A DNA stretch of 64,000 nucleotides from Beroe forskalii. Taxonomy: Eukaryota > Ctenophora > Nuda > Beroida > Beroidae. The stretch spans positions 248,001 through 312,000 of the forward strand of contig WFMF01000088.1 in NCBI GenBank assembly GCA_011033025.1, given 5' to 3'. Positions 8,801 through 17,460 of the stretch are shown here, in pieces. The translations under genes were made by a program, and so were the position numbers. The notes beneath the pieces are model-generated. The model did not search any database. It was not told where the DNA came from and saw nothing but the letters and a program-made list of their open reading frames with translations. Numbering within the stretch: the stretch's first letter is position 1; each line of letters opens with the position of its first letter.

Positions 8801-11484
8801 ACTTCAATCAGCAAATTTTCAAAATCAAAGGTTGCTCTGCTATCATATCATGGAGTTGCCATAAATTACGGAGTTGAACTCAACTTAGTTGGTACCAATA
8901 ATCAAGGCCCTAACCTCCAAATAAGCTACCTTTCTGCCAGACCTTATCAAATACCAAATTTACATTTGATCCAAAATGAAAACACAGAAAACATTGGTCG
9001 AAAAACAATATGTGAATGTGCAGGCATGATATTCACAGAACATTAACTTCCCAATCACCATGAATCATGATGTTGAAAGTTAGCGAAATAATGGATGTAA
9101 ATCAAGCTAAAAGAAATGATTTTGTCAGAAAATAGCCGGCATCAAGGCTTATTTCATATTTTTGACCAAATTTCGGAGGACTCAGGAAAATTTTGGTTCA
9201 AAGGGTCGGGTAAAATGGTTAAATAATAATGAAATTTCGTTCCACTGGTAGTTCGCCAAAAAGGTTCTGTTTGTCCCAAAATTTTGTTAATCATAATTAG
9301 TACCGATCATAATTTCATTCGTCATAATAAGTACACATCATAATTTCTACCACTAAGGTAATGAAAACAAGACCTCAAGTTCATTTCCGGTTTCAACTTT
9401 CCATTCTTTTTGTAGTTCTAAGAGATTGATCATCGTCTGTCAATCAATGATATATGACGTTTGTCTCTTCCACAATGAAATTAAACTGTGACTTTTGGAA
9501 AGCTGTGTATCCTTCAAGTAGCCGAAAAAGGTCCCAACATATTGACAAAAGGAACCCGCTCATAACTTGACCCAAAACTTAAAAGAAACGCGTGAGACAC
9601 AGCTCATGAATATTATGATACAATTTTAACCCTCATTAATAACTATTATACACAAATGAATATTCAAACAAATTTCATCCCTCGCAAATTATGTTGAGCA
9701 TGACATAAAATATGCTAGAGAGTTGTGTGATTCGTCATAGGCACAGACTGGATCAGTCTTTCTTCAATCTTACGAAAGCTCGGATATTGGCTCCCTGATC
9801 ACCCTGAATTTTCCCGCGAGTTGAAGCCGAATGCATGTGAAATTCATCGTCCGTACGTGAAAGATCATATTTTATTCCAGAGAGAAATTTACTTGAACAG
9901 CAAACCCATTATTAATTATTTCGTTCAATTATGTATAAATTGAATTCCCATATTCGTCGGGCACGAGTTGGATTATTAAATCATAAAACGATTTAAACTG
10001 GACGCATATTTCTTCAGAACTTATTGAATAATTGGAGCGTGAAGTGATGAGTCGTGCAGAATGGTACTATACGGTAGGGTGGACACAACCAAGGTTCAAC
10101 TGTCCAAGTGATAGGAATTTGAAACTTTGAAACCCGCCAGAGTCATCTGTTGATCATAACATTGCAGCACTTCTGTAAATTTACACTACAATGTAGAAAT
10201 CACGCATAATTGTGGAAGTCCTTAGTCCTAGAAACACCCTCTAGGACTAACAAGGACAGCGAACTAGCGATAATATTATCACGTGATATATACCATTTCA
10301 CATGGTATACCACATGATTAGTGATACTACTCGCACGGGCTTCGGCCCGTCCCCCAAGAGAAATATCTCACGATAGATGAGAGATCGGTTTATTTACAAA
10401 GTTCAATGGTTCTCTATCGCGCGTAGGGCAACTCCAACACAGTAATTAGGTAATAAGTGATTAGTGAATCATACCTTTATGTCCGGACTTTATGTTAGTG
10501 ATGAATTTTGTGAATAAAATATGTATAATCTATCTGTTTCATTATTGATGAAAGTGAAAATGAACCTTTGAAAGTTGAAACCCTTTACTCCTTTGATAAA
10601 TGATAAATGTCCCACTCGACAAACACGTACAATCCTGAAAATCACGAAAGTTTCTTAAATATCACGGGACCTGAATCACACTTTGAAAGGATGATTTTCG
10701 AAATGGTGAGTAAATTAAGTATCATCTGATGAAAACGCCATTTTCATGATCATAGCTTACCATAACAATGGCGAGTAAGCCATGAAAACGTTTTATAGCG
10801 CCATTATCATAATTTAAAACGGACAGTTAATGACGTATTGAGGCATAACCAAATAAGCAACTATAACGTTACCTCTGATGAGGTATTGAGGCATAACCAA
10901 ATAAGCAACTATAGCGTTACCTCTGATGAGGATTCGTTGGGAGTCTCGATACCAAACAATCCGGGGTGGTGGGATTCCTGATGCTGCGCACTCAAACTCA
11001 ACCACGTCGCCCGTACTGGCGAACACTGGCCGAGGTTCTATCGTGAAAAACGGCCCTGGGGTAATATTGTTAAGTTGTTATGTCAACCACGTCGCCCGTA
11101 CTGGCGAACACTGGCCGAGGTTCTATCATGAAATTTTCACGATAGAACCTCGGCCAGTGTTCGTCACTGAAAAACAGAAAACGCACAAACGGTTTCATCG
11201 AGACATTCAATAACATGAATAATCTAACAATTTGCAGCTTTTTATTCGAAAAAATAGAAAAGGGCGAGACAAATTTCCATCTTCTAATGTTCGTAACAAA
11301 ATTTAAAAGTGCAATTGAAATTTGAAGATGAGAAGATGGCATTGAAAAATTAAACAATTTTGAGTTGCCAAAATGACAAATAACAAAAATACAATAACAA
11401 AATCTGAAGATAATCCTTACCGGATTCAGCAAGAATAAAGGCTAGTAGTATCTGGAGATATGCAGCATAATGGAGTAAACTCAT
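2812..11484 (-). CDS. Ig-superfamily secreted or membrane protein, 5' part, seven exons
   Basis: Gene-level entry. Joining exons 11421-11484, 10921-11055, 7961-8031, 6845-6923, 5398-5534, 4416-4528 and 2812-2882 gives 670 nt with every splice phase matching (1,1,0,1,0,2,1) and no stop. The product is a signal peptide followed by two I-set-like Ig domains, each with the B-strand Cys, C-strand Trp and F-strand Tyr-x-Cys: EFEC/IVWYRD/EYSC, then IIPC/VFWRK/TYKC. Ig domains of this kind act outside the cell in adhesion or ligand recognition. The protein should continue, since the last exon ends in phase 1 with no stop, so transmembrane and cytoplasmic parts are unknown. The DCC/neogenin/protogenin, sidekick and PTK7 families also start with a signal peptide and Ig domains; I cannot choose among them. 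Introns are 365, 2889, 1037, 1310, 869 and 1533 bp. Exon joins are inferred from sequence only. Confidence 0.85.
2883..3586. other. Intron 6 of the Ig gene, distal part
   Basis: AT-rich intronic sequence between the decoy-donor array and exon 7. I see no other feature here. Confidence 0.5.
3587..4490. repeat. Eight-copy tandem array of an Ig exon end plus its splice donor
   Basis: Each unit (about 105-135 bp) contains the last 61 or so bases of exon 6 (encoding SGTMVISQSRHHDSGTY), its donor, and a variable number of an 11-bp unit ATATAAACCGG. Donor copies begin near 3590, 3707, 3818, 3931, 4047, 4182, 4307 and 4411. Seven read AA|GTAAGT; the most distal reads AA|GTTAGT. Only the copy at 4411 is joined to an acceptor, at 4529. 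The 11-mer matches a stretch present once in exon 6 itself (CCGGTTTATAT), so the array probably grew from the exon. Reading through the first donor gives TAC AAG TAA, an immediate stop. Confidence 0.95.
4416..4528 (-). CDS. Ig gene exon 6: C'-F strands of Ig domain 2
   Basis: Acceptor CGTTTCCAG ends at 4529; donor AA|GTAAGT begins at 4415. The 113-bp exon starts in phase 0 after ...VFWRK and encodes LIDQSRFETIESSENRF, then SGTMVISQSRHHDSGTY. That is the typical E-F strand pattern of an I-set Ig domain, with the F-strand Cys supplied by exon 7. Its 3' 61 bases and donor are amplified seven more times immediately downstream. A 101-bp MITE ends about 10 bp from its acceptor. Confidence 0.87.
4539..4639. 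mobile_element. 101-bp palindromic MITE beside the exon 6 acceptor
   Basis: Terminal inverted repeats GGTTGTTAAATACG and CGTATTTAGGGTATTTAACAACC enclose ATACGTATTT-rich sequence that itself folds back. The element sits within intron 5, and its end (ATTTAACAACC on the minus strand) lies directly upstream of the acceptor CCCCGTTTCCAG. Superfamily and target duplication are unclear. Confidence 0.65.
4640..5239. other. Intron 5 of the Ig gene, middle part; contains a short dispersed repeat copy
   Basis: AT-rich intron. At about 5108-5172 is one copy of a short dispersed repeat (CCTACTAACTA ... TACTGATCAGGGTACAGCA ... TGTACTGTGGT ... GTAGATA) that recurs near 7.74, 13.2, 22.85 and 23.1 kb. Confidence 0.5.
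5240..5382. mobile_element. MITE-like element with a 12-bp minisatellite core
   Basis: Terminal inverted repeats of about 26 bp (TTTAATTGGTCGTATGAAAG at the left, its imperfect complement at the right, both including GTATACCA) flank roughly seven tandem copies of GTCAGTAGGGGG. The element lies in intron 5, ending about 15 bp from the exon 5 donor at 5397. Confidence 0.7.
5398..5534 (-). CDS. Ig gene exon 5: N-terminal half of Ig domain 2
   Basis: Acceptor TTTCAG ends at 5535; donor AAG|GTATTT begins at 5397. The 137-bp exon starts in phase 1 and ends in phase 0. It encodes FLIDKDYFTKSPNSTYTIL, then GTGTIIPCQF with the B-strand Cys, then SWPEVQVFWRK with the C-strand Trp. A copy of its first 40 bp with acceptor lies just upstream at 5627-5703. 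Confidence 0.87.
5627..5703. repeat. Duplicate of the exon 5 acceptor and first 40 bp
   Basis: Near-identical to 5495-5571 (exon 5 start, acceptor, polypyrimidine region). It provides a second competent acceptor. Splicing there reads ...KSPKS then TGA, so it would truncate the protein after the first residues of Ig domain 2. Confidence 0.9.
5704..6844. other. Intron 4 of the Ig gene
   Basis: Mostly featureless AT-rich sequence. A 51-bp segment at about 6688-6738 (minus strand, TTCAG acceptor, CCAG|GTAAGC donor, phase 1 at both ends, no stop in that phase) could be a cassette exon, but its peptide (VIFKSSCLLSTSLFVP) has no recognisable pattern. Confidence 0.35.
6845..6923 (-). CDS. Ig gene exon 4: F-G strands of Ig domain 1
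   Basis: Acceptor CATCCTCAG ends at 6924; donor CTT|GTAAGT begins at 6844. The 79-bp exon starts in phase 0 and encodes DGGEYSCEADNKAGV, with the F-strand Tyr-x-Cys, followed by SRSAKLTAP, the G strand. It ends in phase 1 and joins exon 5 as P-Y-FLID. Confidence 0.88.
6930..7200. repeat. Degenerate TACATTATACA / GAGTACATTATAC repeats
   Basis: Imperfect tandem and mirror copies of ACATTATACA and TGTACATGAGTAC over about 250 bp inside intron 3, prone to cruciform folding. Confidence 0.6.
7201..7960. other. Intron 3 of the Ig gene, proximal part
   Basis: Nothing coding recognised. At about 7738-7800 is an inverted copy of the short dispersed repeat also seen near 5.1, 13.2 and 22.9 kb (here as CCACAGCACGAAAGTGCTG, a perfect-looking small hairpin). 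Confidence 0.45.
7961..8031 (-). CDS. Ig gene exon 3: C'-E strands of Ig domain 1
   Basis: Acceptor CACTGCAG ends at 8032; donor GTG|GTGAGT begins at 7960. The 71-bp exon starts in phase 1 (G|GT CAG) and encodes QISQDSILYNHKKLRIARVR then HEV. The KLRIARVRHE segment is the E strand, leading into DGGEYSC of exon 4. Partial, decayed copies of this exon or its acceptor lie at 8081-8105 and 8281-8340. Confidence 0.87.
8032..8567. other. Intron 2 of the Ig gene, with decayed exon 3 duplicates
   Basis: 8081-8105 repeats the acceptor (TGACCTGCAGTG). 8281-8340 is a diverged copy of the exon body: minus-strand GTCAGGATATCATCATGTA and GAAGCTGCGAAT match exon 3 GTCAGGACAGCATCCTGTA and GAAGCTGCGGAT. It carries an insertion and a stop in the exon 3 phase, so it is a pseudo-exon. 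Confidence 0.55.
8568..9358. mobile_element. 791-bp MITE with TA target duplication
   Basis: Terminal inverted repeats CCTTAGTGGTAGAAATTATG... at 8568 and its complement ending at 9358, continuing imperfectly for about 40 bp and flanked by TA at 8566-8567 and 9359-9360. Internal subrepeats CATCATAATTTCTAC occur near both ends. A 93-codon frame (8765-9046, plus) has no recognisable domain and is likely chance. TA duplication fits a Tc1/mariner-like non-autonomous element; that assignment is inference. Confidence 0.85.
9359..10834. other. Intron 2 of the Ig gene, remaining part
   Basis: Non-coding. It includes two short hairpins, AGTCCTAGAAACACCCTCTAGGACT near 10222-10248 (arms AGTCCTAGA/TCTAGGACT) and a CACGGGCTTCGGCCCGT-type stem near 10333, but no gene. 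Confidence 0.45.
10835..10930. repeat. 48-bp tandem duplication spanning the exon 2 donor
   Basis: Units 10835-10882 and 10883-10930 are identical but for about one base. Each holds the last 10 bases of exon 2, the donor GTAACG, and 38 bp of intron. The two donors are therefore exactly 48 nt (16 codons) apart and the sequence between them is open in frame. Confidence 0.95.
10921..11055 (-). CDS. Ig gene exon 2: N-terminal half of Ig domain 1
   Basis: Acceptor TTACCCCAG ends at 11056; donor AGAG|GTAACG begins at 10920. The 135-bp exon is phase 1 at both ends. It encodes PFFTIEPRPVFASTGDVVE, then FECAASGIPPPRIVWYRD with the B-strand Cys and C-strand Trp of an I-set Ig domain. Use of the duplicated donor at 10872 instead would lengthen it to 183 bp, phase kept. 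Confidence 0.9.
11082..11163. repeat. Partial exon 2 copy ending in a 59-bp palindrome
   Basis: 11082-11130 duplicates exon 2 positions 10998-11046 in the same orientation. It is immediately followed by an inverted copy of its end, so 11105-11163 forms a near-perfect palindrome (arms CGAACACTGGCCGAGG...). It lies in intron 1. Confidence 0.9.
11164..11420. other. Intron 1 of the Ig gene, proximal part
   Basis: AT-rich intron, no separate feature recognised. Confidence 0.5.
11421..11484 (-). CDS. Ig gene exon 1: start codon and signal peptide
   Basis: ATG at 11484-11482 with A at -3 (CAACCATGA). The 21 codons begin MSLLHY and contain a hydrophobic core LQILLAFILA ending AES, a classic secretory signal for ER entry. 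Donor CCG|GTAAGG begins at 11420. It ends in phase 1 and the junction with exon 2 reads AES-G-PFFTIEP. Mature Ig domain 1 therefore begins directly after the signal. Confidence 0.85.
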
Positions 11485-11555
11485 GGTTGATCAGGAAGGG
11501 TCTCATATTCTGGCTCGAGTTTAGTTGCATCTTCTTCTGATTCACATCTTACCAT
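11481..11555 (-). promoter_or_regulatory. Possible upstream ORF overlapping the Ig start codon
   Basis: An ATG at 11555 opens a 24-codon frame whose TGA overlaps the signal-peptide ATG (CCATGA). If the transcript starts upstream of 11555 this uORF could lower translation. The same ATG is followed by GTAAGA, so it could also be a splice donor. No transcript start is visible. Confidence 0.3.
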
Positions 11556-11564
11556 GCTAGAAGC

Positions 11565-11805
11565 GGGGTTGGTTTTAGGGAGGAGAGGGAAGGGAGAGGA
11601 AGGGGCTTGGTGGGGAGGGAAGAGGTTGGGGGGTGGGAGGGAGAGGGAAGGGAAGGTGGGAGGAGGATGGAAGGGGATTTGGGGAAGGGGTTAGTGGGAA
11701 GGAGGGTTTTGGTGATTAGGTGAGTAGGTGGCCGGTGGGAGAGGGAGTCGGTTAGAGGGGAGGGGGAGGGAGTCGGTTGGGGGTGGGGGAGGGGAGGGAG
11801 GGGTT
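11565..11805. promoter_or_regulatory. G-rich tract just upstream of the Ig gene start
   Basis: About 240 bp of the plus strand is almost pyrimidine-free (runs of GGG/GGGG with A and T), about 80 bp upstream of the Ig start codon. Multiple G-runs could form G-quadruplexes, and polypurine tracts are common near promoters. Function is inferred from position only; it could be plain simple sequence. The minus-strand Pro/Ser-rich frame through it is compositional. Confidence 0.4.
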
Positions 11806-14180
11806 CGCTACTGGCTAGTACCTTCGCTAGGAATTCCGCCTTTTTGCTTTTTTGAAAACACGGAAAAAGTTTGTAATCAATTATTGTGTAACAAGTGATT
11901 GACGTCATCGGTCAGGAATTAAATTTTGCAGTCCATATCTGAAAATGATGTCAGAGTACCTTAACCGCATTACAGTTACACATTGTACATTCTTGGAAAA
12001 TGATGACATGCTGACATAGGTATTTCCATTTTTATACCCCTTTGTTATATTATGTAAAAGAAAAATCGAACTGAAATGAATGAGAAATTCTAACATATCC
12101 AGCCCACAAACCTCAGTCCACAAGATATTCCTGATATTTCATAGCCTGTGTGAAATACCTGGATGGATGGATGATATTTTAATTTCATTTAGCACGATCT
12201 CGGGGGTAAAAATGATAGCGATATTGTCCGAAATGTCCGAACCAAACTTCCCTATTTCAGTTCCTCGTTTTGCTTTCATCGCTGTCATCTGTGTTTTAGC
12301 GTTTCGTACATGAAAAATAGATACCAATATTCTTCTTTATTATATTCCTGTATCGTCGTCAAATTATGGAAAATAAACAGCTATCTTCTTAATTTAATTG
12401 AGGAGTTTGACAACAATACTATGTCTAACGCTTTTCGGCATGAAAAGCAAATGCTAGACGTTTTCTTAGGTTTTTAAATTACCTTATTCTCTTATTGTAG
12501 ACAACAGTTCAGAATATGATTAACGCTTTTCTACAGTTGTTTGTCTAGACGTTTTCTTGGGTTTTTAAAATTTCTCAGATAATTTTCTCGGTAAATAGAT
12601 AAATATGAGTTACCAATATCCATAATCCAGCATAAATAGATATTCACACTTTTACAGCATGAATCAATGGGATACGATTTATGCAAAACAGTGATTAAAA
12701 GTGAAACAAAATCAAGTAACTAGGAAGGAAAACTTCCCAGATACAGCAAACTCCTATCACGGAACAATCAAACCTGTACTGAGAGTTCCTTAATTAGTTA
12801 ATTAGGTCACGCAGCATGGCTGCGGTCAGCAGAGACATGACTATCATAGTTAAAAGCTGGTAATTAATGATGTCACACCGATGTTAACCGATCTCATTAA
12901 TGGTAATGGGGCATATGCCTAATGATATTACACTCACTATACATCTACACAAAGGTGTATCTTGTCTGGTGATTGTCAAAAGCCGTGAGGTGAAACATGA
13001 GTCAAACAACTTCCATGAGTAAAAGTCTGTCAATTAAATCAATTAGCGAGGGTCTCTTGATACCGCGAAAATTTTATGAATATAGCAGACAAATGCATCC
13101 TTAATCGAACATCCTATTGTATCCTGAAAGCGAAGGGTTTAGTAAAAAGTAAAAACTGCAAACCGTTTATTCTAATTAATACAATTTAACTGTTTTTCCT
13201 ACTAACTATTGAGACACAGTTGATTGCTGATCAAGATTCAGCACTTCAGACTTCCGTCCTGTAATATATAGATTGTAGATAAAGATATTACAAAGGAGTA
13301 GCCGAAGACCCGTGTCCCGTTTGGAATGATTCTGAAATCTGAATTTTTGATTTCCAGAATCATTCCATTATCAGTTTTTTAGAAAGTTAGAAGAGAGATA
13401 TTGATTGAAACTAATGCTCCACTTCTAAAGCATTATTTGTTTAATTAAAATCAACCATAAGGAGATTGCTATAAATTGCTAACGCATGGATGAACGTACC
13501 AGATAAGCGGGGAGGGGGCTCAGAATAACTTTGACAGAAGCAAAAATGTATCATATATCACTGGTCCAAACGCACTGAACCACACCGTGGTCCACGCATC
13601 ACGGATAATGGAACTACGGTTAGATTATGTGATTCTGCTAGACGACACGTAACATTTCGGTCTTCAAGGAGAGTGTTGAACAGTTTCGAGTGAAAAATTA
13701 ACAACATACCTTCACAAAATATAATTTTTTCGCAAATTCGATTGTCTAGAGACTGGAACGCTGGTCACCAGGTCACGTTGGTCATCTGGAACGCTTTGTC
13801 CTGCATGCACCAGACACCTGTTAAATTCTACTAAATAATAAACCATAACTGAGTAATTGCTTTTAAAACATTCCTAAATTGTCTTCATTGACTGATGAAA
13901 AACAATTTCAAGAAATGACATTACCTGGAATCATGCTAACTAACTATTCTCTTTTCCCAGTAGTTTGCTTTTTAAATTATAATCTACAGTAACACATCTC
14001 AAATGATTAATCACCTTATTTTTCCAAACAACTCTAGAGCTTCTGCATGGTTGATTTGCATAAAACGCGCTGAAAATGACGAAAACGTGCATTGAGTACT
14101 TTAGAAAATTGCACGATCATTACTATTTATTTTCTAACACATCCACTCAAATTCTATGAAACCTAATTACCAGTACTGGG
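11806..14180. other. Non-coding DNA upstream of the Ig gene
   Basis: A TGACGTCA palindrome is at 11900-11907. A diverged duplication sharing AACGCTTTTC ... CTAGACGTTTTCTT ... GGTTTTTAAA occurs at about 12428-12480 and 12520-12575. A short dispersed repeat copy lies at 13195-13290 (CCTACTAACTATTGAGACA ... TGATCAAGATTCAGCACTT ... GTAGATAAAGATA). No exon recognised. Confidence 0.4.
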
Positions 14181-14483
14181 TTGGAAATTTACAAAATGCA
14201 TAGACATGCGCATATCAGGTCAATTTCGGGATACTTCCCGAGGGATGTTTTCAGTTTTGACCCGAAACCCGAATGGCGAGTGTCTGTGCCAATATGGACC
14301 CAATCACGCAAGTTTTTACGTATTATAGACAGTATTATAGACAGTGATGATAACATCAGAGAGTTTCATGAGAAGGTTACAAAGGTTCCACATGGCGGAT
14401 TAGTAGATCAAAAAGAAAGAAACATAAGGTACCGATGTTATAAAGAATTCAATTCAGTAATTGCACTGAAATACAGAAAATGA
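14181..14483 (+). CDS. Unrecognised 100-codon open frame
   Basis: Begins MEIYKMHRHAHIRS and contains a stretch of mixed, protein-like composition (RDVFSFDPKPEWRVSVPIW, then FHEKVTKVPHGGLVDQKERN). No known motif, no signal peptide, no homology I can name. A short direct repeat (ATTATAGACAGT, twice) lies inside. It may be an exon of an unknown gene, a transposon remnant or chance. Confidence 0.2.
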   Translation: MEIYKMHRHAHIRSISGYFPRDVFSFDPKPEWRVSVPIWTQSRKFLRIIDSIIDSDDNIREFHEKVTKVPHGGLVDQKERNIRYRCYKEFNSVIALKYRK

Positions 14484-14783
14484 AAAAAGAAAAATTCCAG
14501 AAATAAGTAATGAAATCCTCGTCGTGAAGAAAAATTAGATTTTGCATTAGATTATGTTACAAAATGAATAATGGCTGATTCACCAAGAGAGGGGTCAAGG
14601 AGCTTGTCCGTTATGGTTTTGTTTAGTTGAGTAGTTCTAAAATAATCTTGTTATTCATCTTTATTGCACATAATCAAAAAAGAAACCGCAAAAATCGAAC
14701 TTGAATAAGTGAATAATAGTTTGATTATCACGGGTCAAACTCGTAATAACTATTTCCAACCATATCAGGCCTCCTGACAGGCG
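14484..14783. other. Non-coding, nothing recognised
   Basis: AT-rich spacer without visible features. Confidence 0.4.
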
Positions 14784-15140
14784 GTGCCCTGTCCAATCCT
14801 GTCCAAAATTCTGTCTAAAACCTGTCACAAACCTGTCGAAAACGTGTCCCTAACCTGTCACAAAAATAGTTCAATGGCAAACCCGTCCAAAGCCTGTCAC
14901 AGAATTTGTAACAGAAGATGCCAATCTTGCTCGAAATCATTTCAAAACCCCGCCAAAACCTGTCTTTGAATTGTCGCAAAGTTAGATTTGAAATGTGGCA
15001 AACCCGTCCAAAACCTTTCAAAGAGTTGATACCCTGTCAAAGAGTCAAAGATTCAAACCCTGTCCAAATTCTTTTCTAAGCCCGTCCAAAACCTGTCTTT
15101 GAATTATCAAAAACCCCGTCGCAACCTGCTCAGAGCCTGT
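14784..15140. repeat. Degenerate AACCTGTC / CCTGTCCAAAA array
   Basis: Irregular tandem copies of a 12-24 bp motif built on CCTGTC(A/C)AAAACC. Short open frames across it are compositional. Confidence 0.75.
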
Positions 15141-17149
15141 CAACAAAAAGTGGACGGGGTACCGCGTGTCAGAAGGCCTCATTTCCTCAGTTAATTCTCT
15201 TGTATAGCTACCAAGGTAAACATAAAAACGAGGAATTGGAGAAAAACAAAGAATGGAAAGCGTGAGGAAAGAATACTGAGAAAAATTGTTACACGTGGAT
15301 TGTAGGAAAGGTATTCTCGTTAACATACCATGAAAGGATGGGATTAGATGTACCATGGGCATTGAGACTCCAAAGGACACTGGCAATAATATGACGAGTA
15401 TTCGACAGCATTGAGATTCATATTATAGTGCATATTAGACGAAGCAAAGCCGAGAATCATACGCACAATATGCATCGAAATGATGGCCAATTCTAATGTT
15501 AGTAGGTGGGCAGAAAATAGTAGTGCATAAGAAAACATAAAATCATGTTTGTGAAAAGTGAGGGAACCTACTAATATAACAAAGTAACAAACGATGTTTG
15601 ATAAACGGAACAGAACAAAGAAAGAACGCGACAGAAAGGGAAAATTAGCAATCCCAGCCATACAACATGGTAGTGTACAGTCTGCATCATTGTATATCAC
15701 ATTATTAAATTCAGGTGTTTACACAGTACTACTAATTGGCGATAATGTTATACAGTCTGAGTTGCTAGATGAAGGTTGTGCAAAATATAATTAGGTCTAA
15801 ACCCAATTAGGTCGATAGTCTATACCCAATCAGTGAGTGTCTGTGTGTATATCGAGAAAGTGGCATAGAATAAACATTAAACACATTCCCTCATCTCCAT
15901 TCTCCAATTTGATTAACAGTATCTCGTCAATAGGTTCAATGTTGTTCCTAAGAAGTGAAAACGTAGTACTGTAGTAGTGAGTACCAAATCTCCAAAGTCC
16001 TTCAGTCCAAACCACAGAACAAAAGTGGTTTGATTTGAACCGTTTATATCTTTGTGGTGAAACTGATCAATTTCTCATGTCCATCATCATAATATATCCG
16101 TCCCATGGTGGTGAAATGTTGTCTTAGCCCAATGAGTGGGATATGACTGGAATTTAAACAGAAGGAGAAATGAAAGTATGATATAAGCTTCCTGGTGACG
16201 GGTTTTAATTTTCAGAAGACCTAGGTGTGATGACCAGGTATCAAAACAAAGTGCAGTAGTGTCAATAATCAACGGAGCAAAAGAACTAATATTAGCCTGC
16301 ACAGTTAATTTTGTCAATTTTTTGCATTTTTCCGTTGTCAGGTTGTCTCTGTGCCAAACAGCGGCATATACAAAATTATTCCAAGGTCGAAGTTTCATCA
16401 TTATATTATACTTATATCAGACTCTTCTAGAACCTAACAAATGCGTAAATATTTGCCAAGATCGGCTTATTCTATGAGATTTCACTATATTTACAAGAAA
16501 GTAGGACATTCATAATAAAATCTGTTAGTTGCGAATAATATTTGACAACAGAAGTACCGAAAGATTGAAGTAAAGAAACTATTATACGCCGTAATAATGC
16601 AATATAAATCATCGTGTCACCAGGAAATGGCGTAATTTTATTTTTGACTTATATTAATAATACTTTGTATTCAATTTCATAACAAAATTACATCAAACGA
16701 GTCAAATTCGAGTACCACGGAAATTCCCCGAGTAGGTAGGTACTATAGCCCGATAGCCGGGATTTTCAAACTAGACAACACATCTCTCGCTCCTTATACA
16801 TTACAAAGCTAATTTAAATGAAGAGGATTATTTAATATTTTCGAATCAGATGATATATTAACACAATGAAGTTCCGATAACGATGCTTAGAAATTAATTA
16901 CCAGTAACATAGCAGCCTTATTTTATCTCCCAACAAGGCACGTAGAGAATAACTAGAAAATTAAATATTAGCCAGGATTCATAATGATTATAATATAATT
17001 AATGAAAATATAATATATTTTAGTAAAATCAATAATATATTAGAATACGTGTTTTAGTAAAATAAATGATAAATATATATACTAAACTTATCTAATTCAA
17101 ACCAGTTTATAGTTGGTGCTGCGGAGGGATAAAAATTTATCCTCACGCA
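15141..17149. other. Non-coding, nothing recognised
   Basis: Several overlapping open frames (for example 16087-16401 minus and 15594-15794 plus) show no domain or splice context. 16.7-17.1 kb is strongly AT-rich with ATATAATAT clusters. Confidence 0.35.
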
Positions 17150-17460
17150 CAGAAACACAGACGTTTCTACGTCATCAATTCCCCACTCCACGCTGTAACA
17201 ATGACGTCATCGCTTCCCGCGAGCTAGTCCCGCACACGTATTAGTTAATTGGCTAACTACTCTCCGCAGTTCAAGTGTACGCTGTACGGCTTCACATTTT
17301 CACCATTAACAGTTGGCGGGGCCCAGGTGGGGGGAGGTCGTGCGTATGAAACGGTTAGACGGTCGGAGTGATGTCATTGTCATGCTTTAAAACGCTCATT
17401 TAGTGACGTCAGAGAGCGGTTAATATGGTCGCGCGCGCAGCATGCGCTACTAGGTGGCAC
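17150..17460. promoter_or_regulatory. GC-rich island with CRE-type palindromes
   Basis: A locally GC- and CpG-rich stretch in AT-rich surroundings. It contains two exact TGACGTCA sites (17202-17209, 17404-17411), a TACGTCATC and a GCGCGCGC run. CREB/ATF factors bind this palindrome. It could be a promoter, but no adjoining gene is recognised; similar islands near 22.1 and 62.1 kb suggest it may be part of a dispersed repeat. Confidence 0.35.

Noticed and set aside
11549-11908. Pro/Ser-rich 119-codon frame (minus strand)
   Set aside because: Purely compositional translation of the G-rich tract; no domain.
16087-16401. 104-codon minus-strand frame
   Set aside because: Composition is not convincing and no domain or splice signals agree.
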